A DNA stretch of 12,218 nt from JAQTTT01 sp041652755 (GTDB lineage Archaea; Nanobdellota; Nanobdellia; Tiddalikarchaeales; Tiddalikarchaeaceae): assembly GCA_041652755.1 (NCBI GenBank), contig JBAZGS010000021.1, positions 1 to 12,218 on the forward strand. The letters are read 5' to 3'. Shown here piece after piece: positions 1 to 6,654 of this stretch. A program made the position numbers and the translations under genes. How positions within the stretch are numbered: position 1 is the stretch's first letter; each line of letters begins with the position of its first letter. Under the pieces are notes generated by a model. That model was not told where the DNA came from, made no database searches, and worked only from the letters and a program-made list of their open reading frames with translations.

Positions 1-2
1 AT

Positions 3-371
3 AAATTGTTCTTAACTCTTGCAAAAATAAACACTTTATTGACTTACCTGATTAACAGCGAAGATAATGATGAGCCAAAAAATAACCTTAAAAAAGTTGA
101 AATATTCCATGATTTGGTAGAATTTTTGCCCAATTTTATGGAAATACCTCTAAATTCTCCAAATGACAAGGATAATATTTTAAGCCAGCTTAATTTATTG
201 AAAGGTTTTTACACAAAAGTCAAAGTGATAAAAGAGAATAATTTACCTGAATCAAAAAATTTTAATTCGAAAATCAATGAAGTTTTTGATAAGATAGGCT
301 TGTTCGATGAAACGATTAAGGTAATAGAATCAGCAATTAAATTGCTGAACGAATACAGCTTGAATGAATAA
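3..371 (+). CDS. Hypothetical helical protein, 5' end outside the window
   Basis: The frame is open from the first complete codon (AAA at 3-5) to TAA at 369-371, so this is the C-terminal ~122 residues of a gene that begins upstream. A TTG at 6-8 could act as a start but is more likely an internal Leu codon, since no initiation signal can be seen. The visible part is soluble, rich in Lys, Glu, Asn and Leu, and looks wholly alpha-helical, with Leu/Ile spacing compatible with short coiled coils. It has no Cys and no catalytic motif that I recognise. The next gene starts 30 bases later from its own TATA-like element, so the two need not be co-transcribed. I do not recognise the family and assign no function. 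Confidence 0.6.
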   Translation, partial: KLFLTLAKINTLLTYLINSEDNDEPKNNLKKVEIFHDLVEFLPNFMEIPLNSPNDKDNILSQLNLLKGFYTKVKVIKENNLPESKNFNSKINEVFDKIGLFDETIKVIESAIKLLNEYSLNE

Positions 372-381
372 ATATTTAAAG
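371..381 (+). promoter_or_regulatory. TATA-like box for the P-loop kinase gene
   Basis: AATATTTAAAG is centred about 26 bases before the ATG at 402. With archaeal TATA-to-start geometry, transcription would begin at or next to the ATG, giving a leaderless mRNA. No SD sequence lies in between. It overlaps the last bases of the previous gene. Confidence 0.5.
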
Positions 382-401
382 TTAAATTTTATACATTAAT
401 T

Positions 402-962
402 ATGGCAAAAATTATTGGTTTAACTGGCAGCATTGGCGCTGGCAAGGATGTTGTAAGCAAGTACTTGGTTTCTAAATATGGCTACAAGCAAGTCACTGTT
501 GGTGATGTTGTTAGGGAAGCAATGGCAAAAAACGGCATTGAAATTACTAGGGAAAACAGCGACGCTTTCAGCCAAAAAATGAGAGATGAAAACGGGGTCA
601 CTTATTGGATTGGCCAATGCATAAAGAAAGTGATTGATGAAAAATATGAGAAAGCAATTATTGAAGCAATCAGGTTGCCAAGCGATGATGAAGCTGTTAA
701 GAAAGCATTTGGTAATGATTATATTTTATTTAAAGTTGATGCAGAGCCTATGATAAGGTTTCAGAGATTGCAGTCAAGAGGCCGGGCTGATTTGCCTAAA
801 GATTTGGCGCAATTCGAAAGTCAGGAAAAAACGCAGAATGAAATGTTTAAGCTTGATGTGACTTTTAAGTCGGCAAATGCAGTTATTGACAATAGCTCAA
901 CTTTAGAGAATGTCTACAAGAACACTGATGAAGTGATGGATAAATTCAAAGAATGGGCTTAA
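402..962 (+). CDS. P-loop nucleotide kinase-like protein (UPF0200 / dNMP kinase-like)
   Basis: A 186-residue soluble protein of the adenylate-kinase-like P-loop fold. The Walker A loop lies at residues 9-16 (GSIGAGKD), with Asp where Ser/Thr is usual, as in deoxynucleoside-monophosphate kinase and UPF0200-type archaeal kinases. Around residues 87-92 there is EAIRLP, matching the 'DGIR' strand of UPF0200 proteins. At 121-131 an Arg-rich stretch (QRLQSRGRADL) fits the lid that closes over the phosphates, and the C-terminal 'AVIDNSSTLENV' matches the family's final strand. It probably phosphorylates a small nucleotide-like substrate; dephospho-CoA kinase (CoaE) is a more distant alternative. The ATG at 402 puts the P-loop right at the N-terminus, as is normal, and the length is typical. 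The 3' end overlaps convergent hisS by four bases. Family confident, substrate not. Confidence 0.8.
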   Translation: MAKIIGLTGSIGAGKDVVSKYLVSKYGYKQVTVGDVVREAMAKNGIEITRENSDAFSQKMRDENGVTYWIGQCIKKVIDEKYEKAIIEAIRLPSDDEAVKKAFGNDYILFKVDAEPMIRFQRLQSRGRADLPKDLAQFESQEKTQNEMFKLDVTFKSANAVIDNSSTLENVYKNTDEVMDKFKEWA

Positions 963-2170
963 GCTTTCAGTTTTTCTTCTTTTCCTGTTTTTAAGTCTTT
1001 TTTTGTTATTATTCCGTTCTTTAAATCTTGCTCCCCTAAGATGTAAACAGTGCTTATTCCTTTGCTTTCAGCGTATTGGAATTGCTTTGAAAGGTTCTTG
1101 TTTGAAAGGTTTAAATCAACGCTTATTCCTTTTTTAATCAGCTTATTTTTTATTTTCAATGCATCTTTGTAGCAATCTCCCACTGTTGCCAAAAACACTG
1201 AATCAGTGGTTAATTTAGGTATTAATTTTTTTGATTTCAATATCTCAAGTAGTACTGTGTCTCCCATTCCAAAACCAACTGCAGGTAAAGCTTCTCCCCC
1301 TAAATCTTTTATTAAATTATTATACTCTCCTCCTCCGAGTATTGCTCTGAATTCTTTCTTAGTGTCAAACGCTTCAAAAACTATGTCAGTGTAATAGTCA
1401 AGCCCTCTGATTATGCTTAAATCAAGCTCTAAGTAGTCATAGCCTAAGAATTCGAACACTTTTTTTATCCTGTCAAGATTCACTCCTATATGGGTTAGTT
1501 CTGAAAATAATTCGCTTCCTTTTAGGCTAAGCAGTTCTTTTAATTTTTTGTAGTCAGTCACCAAAGCTTTTATTTCTTTAAAGAACTCTTTCTCATCCAT
1601 TTTTGATTTCTTGTCAAGCAATACATAAAAAGCCAAGGGGTCATTTACTCCTAATATTTTAACCAATGAGTCTATTATTTTTCTGCTGTTAATTCTTATT
1701 TTGAAATCGTTTTTTGTGAAATTGAAATTTTCAAGTATTCTTATTGCCAAGCTTATTATTTCAATAGTGGAATAAATGCTTTCTTCTCCAATTATATCTG
1801 CATTGAATTGAAAAAACTCCCTTAACCTTCCTTTTTGCGGCTTTTCATACCTGAATATTCTAGGAATGCTGAACCACTTAATTGGTTTTTTTATGCCTTT
1901 TCCGTAATTAACCAAGTATCTTGCTGTTTGTGGTGTAAGCTCAGCCCTTAAGCAAACTTCCCTGTTCCCTTTGTCCTTAAACCAGAATAATTGGTTTTTT
2001 ATTTCTTCTCCACTTTTTGCTGTAAATAATTTGACATCCTCTATTATTGGTGCTTCATATTCTTCAAATCCCATGCTCGTGCTTGATTTTTTCCAAGTGT
2101 CAAATAAGTAATTCATTATTTTCCAATCTTTCGGCAAAAAATCTCTTGTGCCAATATATCCTTGAATCAT
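959..2170 (-). CDS. hisS: Histidyl-tRNA synthetase
   Basis: A 403-residue class II aminoacyl-tRNA synthetase that activates histidine with ATP and charges tRNA-His. The N-terminus (IGTRDFLP, residues 6-13) is the family's opening signature. Motif 2 spans about 104-125, with RIFRYEKPQKGRLREF carrying the ATP-binding arginines. The histidine-binding RGLDYY motif is at 255-260, with the catalytic Arg255. Motif 3 is PAVGFGMGD at 296-304, with Asp where bacterial enzymes have the Leu-Glu-Arg ending; from memory this is an archaeal-type variant. Residues ~318-403 form the anticodon-binding domain. Length is close to the family norm. The ATG at 2170 lies about 30 bases downstream of a TATA-like element and has no SD. 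The gene converges on the kinase gene and shares a TTAA stop with it. Its upstream neighbour on the same strand, the RDD gene, ends 33 bases away. Confidence 0.95.
   Translation of the reverse strand: MIQGYIGTRDFLPKDWKIMNYLFDTWKKSSTSMGFEEYEAPIIEDVKLFTAKSGEEIKNQLFWFKDKGNREVCLRAELTPQTARYLVNYGKGIKKPIKWFSIPRIFRYEKPQKGRLREFFQFNADIIGEESIYSTIEIISLAIRILENFNFTKNDFKIRINSRKIIDSLVKILGVNDPLAFYVLLDKKSKMDEKEFFKEIKALVTDYKKLKELLSLKGSELFSELTHIGVNLDRIKKVFEFLGYDYLELDLSIIRGLDYYTDIVFEAFDTKKEFRAILGGGEYNNLIKDLGGEALPAVGFGMGDTVLLEILKSKKLIPKLTTDSVFLATVGDCYKDALKIKNKLIKKGISVDLNLSNKNLSKQFQYAESKGISTVYILGEQDLKNGIITKKDLKTGKEEKLKA
968..1007 (+). terminator. T-rich tracts, likely 3' end of the kinase transcript
   Basis: Just after the kinase stop codon the plus strand carries repeated T runs (for example 971-975 and 998-1004). 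Archaeal polymerases stop on such oligo-T tracts without needing a hairpin. The same bases encode the Lys/Glu-rich tail of hisS on the other strand, so Lys codon choice there (AAA) may be doing double duty. Confidence 0.4.
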
Positions 2171-2192
2171 TATTATTAAAGATAGTTTTCCT

Positions 2193-2204
2193 AATTTTTT
2201 AAAT
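2193..2204 (-). promoter_or_regulatory. TATA-like box for hisS
   Basis: On the minus strand this reads AATTTAAAAAAT-like sequence, centred about 29 bases before the hisS ATG at 2170. It reaches the final bases of the RDD gene, so hisS can be transcribed on its own even though it follows a same-strand gene. No SD is present. Confidence 0.45.
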
Positions 2205-2602
2205 TATTCCTTTATTACTAAGCATTTGCTAAGCTTGTCATGAAGCGCTTGGCCTTTATGGTTAAGTGTTATTCCAAAGGAAAATATTTTAAAAAAAAAC
2301 CTTTTTGTTGCTTGGCTAAAGCTTATTCTTTTGTAATTCAAGCTTGTGACTTTTAAGCCAAATAACATTTTTCCGAGTGTTGCTTGATTTTTTGAGCTTT
2401 CCATGCCTGCAAAATACAGCCATATGATTATTAATGAAGGCACTATGCAGAACCAGTTTTGAAAAAAAGAGTAGTTCAAATAAACTATAATCAAGTTAAT
2501 TAAGCTGCAGAGTAGTCCAAGAATGAAGCTTAAACCTGAAACAAAGATGATATCTATAACAAATGCATTCATTCTTTCTTTCATGGATGCATATTTTACC
2601 AT
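2204..2602 (-). CDS. RDD-family integral membrane protein
   Basis: A 132-residue protein matching the RDD family by its pattern. The N-terminus has the 'Y-A-x-M-K-x-R-x-x-A-F-x-I-D' motif (residues 4-17) with its Arg and Asp, leading into the first membrane helix (~13-40). A second helix region covers ~47-66. The conserved loop follows with 'QATLGKMLFGLKV' (73-85), then a basic helix around 97-112, and it ends with 'LHDKLSKCLV', equivalent to the family's C-terminal 'D-x-x-x-x-T-x-V' element. RDD proteins are small membrane proteins of mostly unknown role; some are linked to ion or proton antiport, but nothing here shows that. I chose the first ATG because the conserved YA...R...D motif begins only three residues later. 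It is divergent from the CxxC zinc protein gene across 85 bases. Confidence 0.8.
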   Translation of the reverse strand: MVKYASMKERMNAFVIDIIFVSGLSFILGLLCSLINLIIVYLNYSFFQNWFCIVPSLIIIWLYFAGMESSKNQATLGKMLFGLKVTSLNYKRISFSQATKRFFFKIFSFGITLNHKGQALHDKLSKCLVIKE

Positions 2603-2620
2603 AAGATTTTAATTGTTTAG

Positions 2621-2642
2621 TTATTTTTAAGCTTTTTTAAAT
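2621..2642 (-). promoter_or_regulatory. Promoter region of the RDD gene
   Basis: On the minus strand two A/T-only candidates lie about 23 and 35 bases before the RDD ATG (TTAAAAATAA and ATTTAAAAAA). Either could be the TATA box. The region is shared with the divergent promoter of the zinc protein gene. Confidence 0.35.
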
Positions 2643-2654
2643 CAATCTAAAGCT

Positions 2655-2666
2655 TTTTATTTAAAA
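2655..2666 (+). promoter_or_regulatory. TATA-like box for the CxxC zinc protein gene
   Basis: TTTTATTTAAAA is centred about 27 bases before the ATG at 2688. No SD is visible, so a leaderless transcript is expected. Confidence 0.5.
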
Positions 2667-2687
2667 AAGGCTTGTTTAATCATTATT

Positions 2688-2960
2688 ATGGATAGAAAAA
2701 GAAGTTTTAAAGGCAAAAGACAAAATTCTGACAGAAATGATGAAGATAGGGGCTATGGAAATAGAGATAGCGGCAGAAGTTTTGGTAACAGAGATGGAAA
2801 CAGAAGTTTTGGTAACAGAGACGGCAATAGTGGTTTTAAGCGAGAGATGCATAAGGCTATATGCGCTGAGTGCGGAAATGAATGCACTGTTCCTTTTAAG
2901 CCAGTTCAGGACAAGCCTGTTTATTGCAGGGATTGTTTTATGAAAAGGAAAAAATTCTAA
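2688..2960 (+). CDS. CxxC-x17-CxxC zinc protein with Arg/Gly/Asn/Asp-rich N-terminal tail
   Basis: A 90-residue protein in two parts. Residues 1-53 are low-complexity and charged, rich in Arg, Gly, Asn and Asp, and include two near-identical nine-residue repeats (SFGNRDGNR at 31-39 and SFGNRDGNS at 40-48) with degenerate copies before them. Residues 54-90 form a compact zinc-ribbon-like module with Cys59/Cys62 and Cys80/Cys83 separated by exactly 17 residues, plus an extra Cys66, and a conserved-looking 'VPFKPVQDKPVYC' stretch. This matches the small CxxC-x17-CxxC domain known from archaea and candidate-phylum bacteria, whose function is not established. The tail resembles RGG/RNA-chaperone tails, so an RNA- or nucleic-acid-associated role is plausible but inferred. 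It is followed by long T runs and is probably transcribed alone. Confidence 0.85.
   Translation: MDRKRSFKGKRQNSDRNDEDRGYGNRDSGRSFGNRDGNRSFGNRDGNSGFKREMHKAICAECGNECTVPFKPVQDKPVYCRDCFMKRKKF
2774..2827 (+). repeat. Two-copy 27-base tandem repeat inside the zinc protein gene
   Basis: Copy 1 is 2774-2800 and copy 2 is 2801-2827; they differ at two positions near the end of the unit. The period is nine codons, so the frame is kept and the repeat encodes the SFGNRDGN units. A more diverged relative of the unit precedes it around 2755-2773. Confidence 0.85.
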
Positions 2961-2976
2961 AGATTATTTTCTTATA

Positions 2977-2999
2977 TTTTTTATTTTTTTATTTTTTTT
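2977..2999 (+). terminator. Poly-T terminator after the zinc protein gene
   Basis: Runs of six, seven and eight T residues separated by single A's begin about 16 bases after the stop codon. No hairpin is seen; oligo-T alone is enough for archaeal termination. Confidence 0.5.
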
Positions 3000-3000
3000 A

Positions 3001-3015
3001 AAATATTTATAAATA
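3001..3015 (+). promoter_or_regulatory. TATA-like box for the ZIP transporter gene
   Basis: AAATATTTATAAATA, one of the best TATA matches in the window, is centred about 27 bases before the ATG at 3035. No SD follows it. It begins right after the preceding poly-T tract. Confidence 0.55.
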
Positions 3016-3034
3016 CAAAATTCCTTAATTTTTT

Positions 3035-3769
3035 ATGATTTATGCATTAATCAGCGTTTTTTTAGTTAGCCTTATCTCATTGATTGGAGTGGTTACTATC
3101 TCAATTAATCCTAAAATTCTTAAGTCAATCCTTATTTATTTTATCAGCTTCAGCGCAGGAGCATTGCTTGCTGATGCATTCTTGCATTTAATTCCTGAGG
3201 TTTCAGATAATGGTTTAAGCATTAGTTCTTCATTTTTAATACTTTCAGGCATTATTGGCTCATTCTTGATTGAAAAAATAATTAACTGGAGGCATTGCCA
3301 TTTGCCAATAACTAAAAATCATATTCATTCATTTGCTTACATGAACCTTATTGGGGATTCTGTCCATAACTTCATTGATGGATTAATTATTGGAGCAAGT
3401 TACTTAATTAATAACACTGTTGGTTTTGCTTCAACGATTGCAATAATTTTCCATGAGATACCCCAAGAAATTGGAGATTTCGGAGTTCTGATTCATGGAG
3501 GTTTCAAGATTAAAAAGGCTTTGATTTATAATTTCTTGACAGCTGTTTTTGCAATCCTTGGAACAATAACTGCATTGATAATAGGCAATTACACTCAAAA
3601 CATGACTGCTTTTTTGATTCCTTTTGCTGCAGGAAATTTTATCTATATTGCCTGCAGCGACTTAATACCTGAGCTTCATAAGGAGTGCTCAAAAAAAACC
3701 ACTATTATTCAAACCATTTCATTCATAATTGGAGTTTTAATCCTTGCTTCTATGCTTTTGTTAGAATAA
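3035..3769 (+). CDS. ZIP-family divalent metal transporter
   Basis: A 244-residue integral membrane protein with eight likely transmembrane helices (approximately 2-22, 32-54, 62-82, 100-121, 128-150, 161-184, 188-209, 222-243). TM2 carries 'SAGALLADAFLHLIPE' (40-55), a ZIP signature. TM4 has HNFIDG (111-116) and TM5 has HEIPQEIGD (140-148); these two supply the binuclear metal site at the centre of ZIP transporters. The second His of the usual HExPHE is Gln144, a variant also seen in many prokaryotic ZIPs. The loop between TM3 and TM4 is His-rich (His87, Cys88, His89, His96, His98), as expected for a cytoplasmic metal-sensing loop. It likely brings Zn, Fe or a similar divalent ion into the cell; the ion cannot be told from sequence. 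It appears to be a single-gene transcript with a strong TATA box. Confidence 0.92.
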   Translation: MIYALISVFLVSLISLIGVVTISINPKILKSILIYFISFSAGALLADAFLHLIPEVSDNGLSISSSFLILSGIIGSFLIEKIINWRHCHLPITKNHIHSFAYMNLIGDSVHNFIDGLIIGASYLINNTVGFASTIAIIFHEIPQEIGDFGVLIHGGFKIKKALIYNFLTAVFAILGTITALIIGNYTQNMTAFLIPFAAGNFIYIACSDLIPELHKECSKKTTIIQTISFIIGVLILASMLLLE

Positions 3770-3771
3770 AT

Positions 3772-3783
3772 AATTTTATAATG
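3772..3783 (+). promoter_or_regulatory. TATA-like box for the small membrane protein gene
   Basis: AATTTTATAATG lies just after the ZIP stop codon and is centred about 29 bases before the ATG at 3806. No SD is visible. Confidence 0.45.
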
Positions 3784-3805
3784 TTAGGGTAAGTATTTTT
3801 TAAGT

Positions 3806-4072
3806 ATGGCTAAGAATTTTAAAGAATTAAGCATGATAAATCAGAGAAGTTTTTTTGCAACTCTTGTTTGCTTTCTAACCTGCTTGATTAACCTCGTTTA
3901 TTATTTGGTTTACAGCAAAAATCCTTTGACACTTGTTGCATTAATGCCAATAATTTTCTGGATAGCTTATGATGGGAATGAAGAGGAAAAAGCCACTAAG
4001 AAGGGTTTCTGGTATTGGGTTTTTTTGCTAATAATAACAAGCATACTGGTTATGATTTATCCTCTTTTTTGA
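3806..4072 (+). CDS. Small three-helix membrane protein, function unknown
   Basis: An 88-residue protein with three probable membrane helices (about 16-36, 41-56 and 68-87). Helices 2 and 3 are joined by a short charged loop with DGNEEEKATKK (56-66). The N-terminus (MAKNFKELSMINQ) is polar and basic, and no signal peptide cleavage site is evident. The TATA box at the expected distance and normal codon use for the window support it being a real gene. It sits 36 bases after the ZIP gene on the same strand, so an accessory role in metal transport cannot be excluded, but nothing in the sequence shows it. I do not recognise the family. Confidence 0.7.
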   Translation: MAKNFKELSMINQRSFFATLVCFLTCLINLVYYLVYSKNPLTLVALMPIIFWIAYDGNEEEKATKKGFWYWVFLLIITSILVMIYPLF

Positions 4073-4113
4073 TTAATTTTTTTAGTATTTTGTTTCTTGA
4101 TAGTGGTGAATAC

Positions 4114-4126
4114 TTTTTTTAAATAA
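4114..4126 (+). promoter_or_regulatory. TATA-like box for the coiled-coil/TFB operon
   Basis: TTTTTTTAAATAA is centred about 31 bases before the ATG at 4151. The slightly longer distance would leave a leader of a few bases, with no SD in it. Confidence 0.45.
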
Positions 4127-4150
4127 CCTAATTTTTCTAAAACTCTAGCA

Positions 4151-5323
4151 ATGACTCAAAATTTAGATTTGGATAAAGGAAAGGAATTAATACAAAAATT
4201 AAAATTGGATGTTGAGGAATTGAAACTGAATGCTATTAAGTATTTGAATGAGAACAATCCTAATCTTGAGTCTTTAACATCTAATTTATTAGAGATTTCT
4301 GAGCACATTAAAAAATATAATACGCAATTAAACGAGCTTAACAGCTCTAAAAAAGAATTAAGCTACATTACTTCAGAATTTTTTGAAGTGCAAAAAAAAT
4401 ACAATTCAGAGATTCAAAATTTAAAGACTTGCTATTCTAATCTGGAAGGTTTGGATCTGAAAAGAAGCCAACTAGAGGAGAGAATAAAAAATTATGATTT
4501 TTATGATTTTTCTTTAATGACTCCCACTATTGAATATTTGATTGCAAAATTAAATGAAGTTAACCATGTTGGCCAAGAGTTAGAAAAATCATTCAATAAA
4601 GACAATAGTGTTAATGCCTTGACTGGTTTTTTCTCCAAACTATACAATACTTTAATCATTCAGGCAAAAATGATTACTGATTTGAAGCAAATGAACATTA
4701 GCAATAAATCAGTTGAGAAATACTGCACTGAAGTTGTTCCCTCTGCATTAAAATATTTAATGGAAATATTGATTAATGAATTTGGAAATAATTCAAAAGA
4801 AAAAGGTTTAAGCGCAATTATAAGCCAAAATAATGAAACTATTGCGGACAAAAAAAGTTTAAATAATGATTCTAATACCCTTAATAGCTCAGGTTTTGAG
4901 CCATATTTTCAGAAAGCAAAAGATTCAATAATTTATGCATCAATATGCAATAAATCTTCAAGCATCAGAGCTATTAAGAATTTAATGCCTGAAAAATATC
5001 ATACATTGCTGCTTATAGGTTTGAAAAAAGATTCACTATATAATTGCAGCGATTTAAGAATGATAAAATATGAAGGGGATGTATGGTCTGAAAAGAAAAA
5101 ATTGATAAAATCAAATGTTAAAATAATCGATAAGGTCACTGGATTAATAAAGCAAGGCAATAATAAGTATAGAAACTTGAATTCTTGTTTAGATGAAGAG
5201 GAGAAGAATAAATTTAATATTGTTTGCGAGATATGCCCTGATTTATTCATAAGAGGTAAAGCTAAAATTTCTTTAAGCGAAAATTATGAAAAAATATTAA
5301 ATGAACTAATTGGTGAAGAGTGA
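4151..5323 (+). CDS. Coiled-coil protein of unknown function, coupled to the TFB gene
   Basis: A 390-residue soluble protein. Residues ~1-115 have heptad-like Leu/Ile/Lys/Glu patterns typical of coiled coils, with breaks near 35 and 72. A helical middle region follows (~118-230), then a polar Ser/Asn-rich linker (~212-248), and a C-terminal mixed domain (~250-390) with 'EKYHTLLLIGLKKDSLYNCSD' features and scattered cysteines that form no recognisable zinc motif. There is no membrane segment or signal peptide. The stop codon is two bases before the ATG of the TFB-like gene, and the SD for that gene lies inside this one, so the two are translated from the same mRNA. A functional or physical partnership with the TFB paralogue is therefore likely (inference). 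I do not recognise the family and name no function. Confidence 0.75.
   Translation: MTQNLDLDKGKELIQKLKLDVEELKLNAIKYLNENNPNLESLTSNLLEISEHIKKYNTQLNELNSSKKELSYITSEFFEVQKKYNSEIQNLKTCYSNLEGLDLKRSQLEERIKNYDFYDFSLMTPTIEYLIAKLNEVNHVGQELEKSFNKDNSVNALTGFFSKLYNTLIIQAKMITDLKQMNISNKSVEKYCTEVVPSALKYLMEILINEFGNNSKEKGLSAIISQNNETIADKKSLNNDSNTLNSSGFEPYFQKAKDSIIYASICNKSSSIRAIKNLMPEKYHTLLLIGLKKDSLYNCSDLRMIKYEGDVWSEKKKLIKSNVKIIDKVTGLIKQGNNKYRNLNSCLDEEEKNKFNIVCEICPDLFIRGKAKISLSENYEKILNELIGEE
5312..5316 (+). promoter_or_regulatory. SD site that sets the TFB start at 5326
   Basis: GGTGA, complementary to the archaeal 16S 3' end, lies nine bases before the ATG at 5326. An in-frame GTG at 5320 would be only three bases away from it, so the ATG is the better start. 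Confidence 0.55.
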
Positions 5324-5325
5324 AC

Positions 5326-6597
5326 ATGGCTCTTGAATTTTTGGTTCAAGATGATAGCATTATAACTTTGGCAAATTCCGTTCTGAAGAATAATAAAGAA
5401 CTCATGGAATATTTTTTTAAACAAATAAGAGTTTATGAAGAAAAATTAAAAAAAGATGGTTATCCTTTTTCATTTGTAAAATATTTAGAATCTATTGATG
5501 TTAACAAAGAATCTTATGAGTCAATATTGAGCAAGTTGGAAAAAACAAATTATTTTTTTCAGTCAAATTATTTGCAAACTTTCTCTAAATTGCCTGCCAT
5601 TAATAAAATATTGATTGAAAAAATGGTTAATTCTAATTATAAAAATGCTGAAGAAATCAATAGAGCAATTGAAAAATTATTATCCTTTGAGGCTAAAACT
5701 CAAAAATATGATGATTCAGAGCATTCAAATAGCTGCGGCAATTGCGGAGGGTTAGAATTCATGATAAATGATAATGAATGCTGGGTTTGCACTAGTTGCG
5801 GATTAGAATATGAGAAATATTATGAATCAACCTCACAAACAGACGGCAAAAGAGCGTATAATATGCAAGAAATAAATAATCGGGTGACTCATGAACCTAG
5901 GTGGAGAAATTTTGGCCCAAGGACAGTAATCGGTGAAATTTCTAATGATGTTCCAGCAAAAAAGAAAGCACAGTTCAATAGATTAAAGAAGATTCAGGGT
6001 TCTCTTATTGGTTCTTTGGAAAGGAATTACTGGGAAGCTCTGCCTAAATTGAATGTTATGATAAACAAATTATCATTATCTAATAATATTCAGGAGACTG
6101 CAACAAAGATTTACAAGGAAGCTGCAAGGCAAAAATTAACAATGGGTAGAAGCATTGATGCTTTTGTTGCTGGCTCAGTGTATGCTGCAATAAGAATACA
6201 AAATAGCCCAAGATGGCTGGAGGAAATAGTTAGTGTCAGCCAACTGCCAACCAAGTCAGTTAGCAGAAGTTTAAGTTTAATTGTAGCTAAGGTTTTGCCT
6301 AAATTTGATTATAAATACAAGCAATTGTCTCCTTTTGTTTTAGTTCCAAGATTTGTTCAAGAGTTAAATATTGATTTTAAATACTCCACTAATGCAATGA
6401 ATTTATTGAAAACTGCAGTGCATAATGGAATGAGAAAGATGGGAAAAGACCCTAAAGGCTTGGCTGCTGCAGCAATATATTTGACTTTAAAATATACTAA
6501 TTATAAACTAACACAAGTAGAGATAGCTGGTGTTTCAGATATTACTGAAGTAACTCTTAGAACTAGGGCAAAAGAAATAAAAAAATATTTAAAATAA
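5326..6597 (+). CDS. tfb: TFIIB-family transcription initiation factor (TFB) with N-terminal extension
   Basis: A 423-residue TFB, which bridges TBP-bound promoters and RNA polymerase. A zinc ribbon comes first among the known domains: Cys137, Cys140, Cys155 and Cys158, with a spare Cys152. The B-reader/linker follows (~175-204: KRAYNMQEINNR, then RWRNFGPRTVIGE), then two cyclin folds. Fold 1 (~217-323) holds GRSIDAFVAGSVYAA and fold 2 (~335-422) holds DPKGLAAAAIYL and the TQVEIAGVSDITEVTLR DNA-reading helix-turn-helix. Normal archaeal TFBs are about 300 residues with the ribbon at the extreme N-terminus; here about 135 extra, mostly helical residues precede it. It is co-transcribed with the coiled-coil gene. 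Core residues look intact, so it is probably an active, possibly specialised, factor rather than a relic. The family call is secure; the extension's role is unknown. Confidence 0.93.
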   Translation: MALEFLVQDDSIITLANSVLKNNKELMEYFFKQIRVYEEKLKKDGYPFSFVKYLESIDVNKESYESILSKLEKTNYFFQSNYLQTFSKLPAINKILIEKMVNSNYKNAEEINRAIEKLLSFEAKTQKYDDSEHSNSCGNCGGLEFMINDNECWVCTSCGLEYEKYYESTSQTDGKRAYNMQEINNRVTHEPRWRNFGPRTVIGEISNDVPAKKKAQFNRLKKIQGSLIGSLERNYWEALPKLNVMINKLSLSNNIQETATKIYKEAARQKLTMGRSIDAFVAGSVYAAIRIQNSPRWLEEIVSVSQLPTKSVSRSLSLIVAKVLPKFDYKYKQLSPFVLVPRFVQELNIDFKYSTNAMNLLKTAVHNGMRKMGKDPKGLAAAAIYLTLKYTNYKLTQVEIAGVSDITEVTLRTRAKEIKKYLK

Positions 6598-6624
6598 TGA
6601 ATAGGGGAAGGCTTATCTTTATCT

Positions 6625-6634
6625 CTTTAAAAAA
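6625..6634 (+). promoter_or_regulatory. TATA-like box for the OB-fold gene
   Basis: CTTTAAAAAA is centred about 26 bases before the ATG at 6655. No SD lies between. An upstream ATG at 6645 is followed at once by TGA and can be ignored. Confidence 0.5.
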
Positions 6635-6654
6635 CCAATAAATTATGTGATATT

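Noticed and set aside
2737..2943. Second plus-strand frame inside the zinc protein gene
   Set aside because: It arises from the 27-base repeats read in another frame; the main frame has the CxxC-x17-CxxC domain and a promoter.
4084..4115. AGTATT/AATACT inverted repeat before the coiled-coil gene
   Set aside because: Only six base pairs with a 20-base loop; expected by chance in DNA this AT-rich.
5320..5325. GTG start for TFB with a 4-base overlap with the coiled-coil gene
   Set aside because: GGTGA at 5312-5316 is spaced for the ATG at 5326, not for the GTG.
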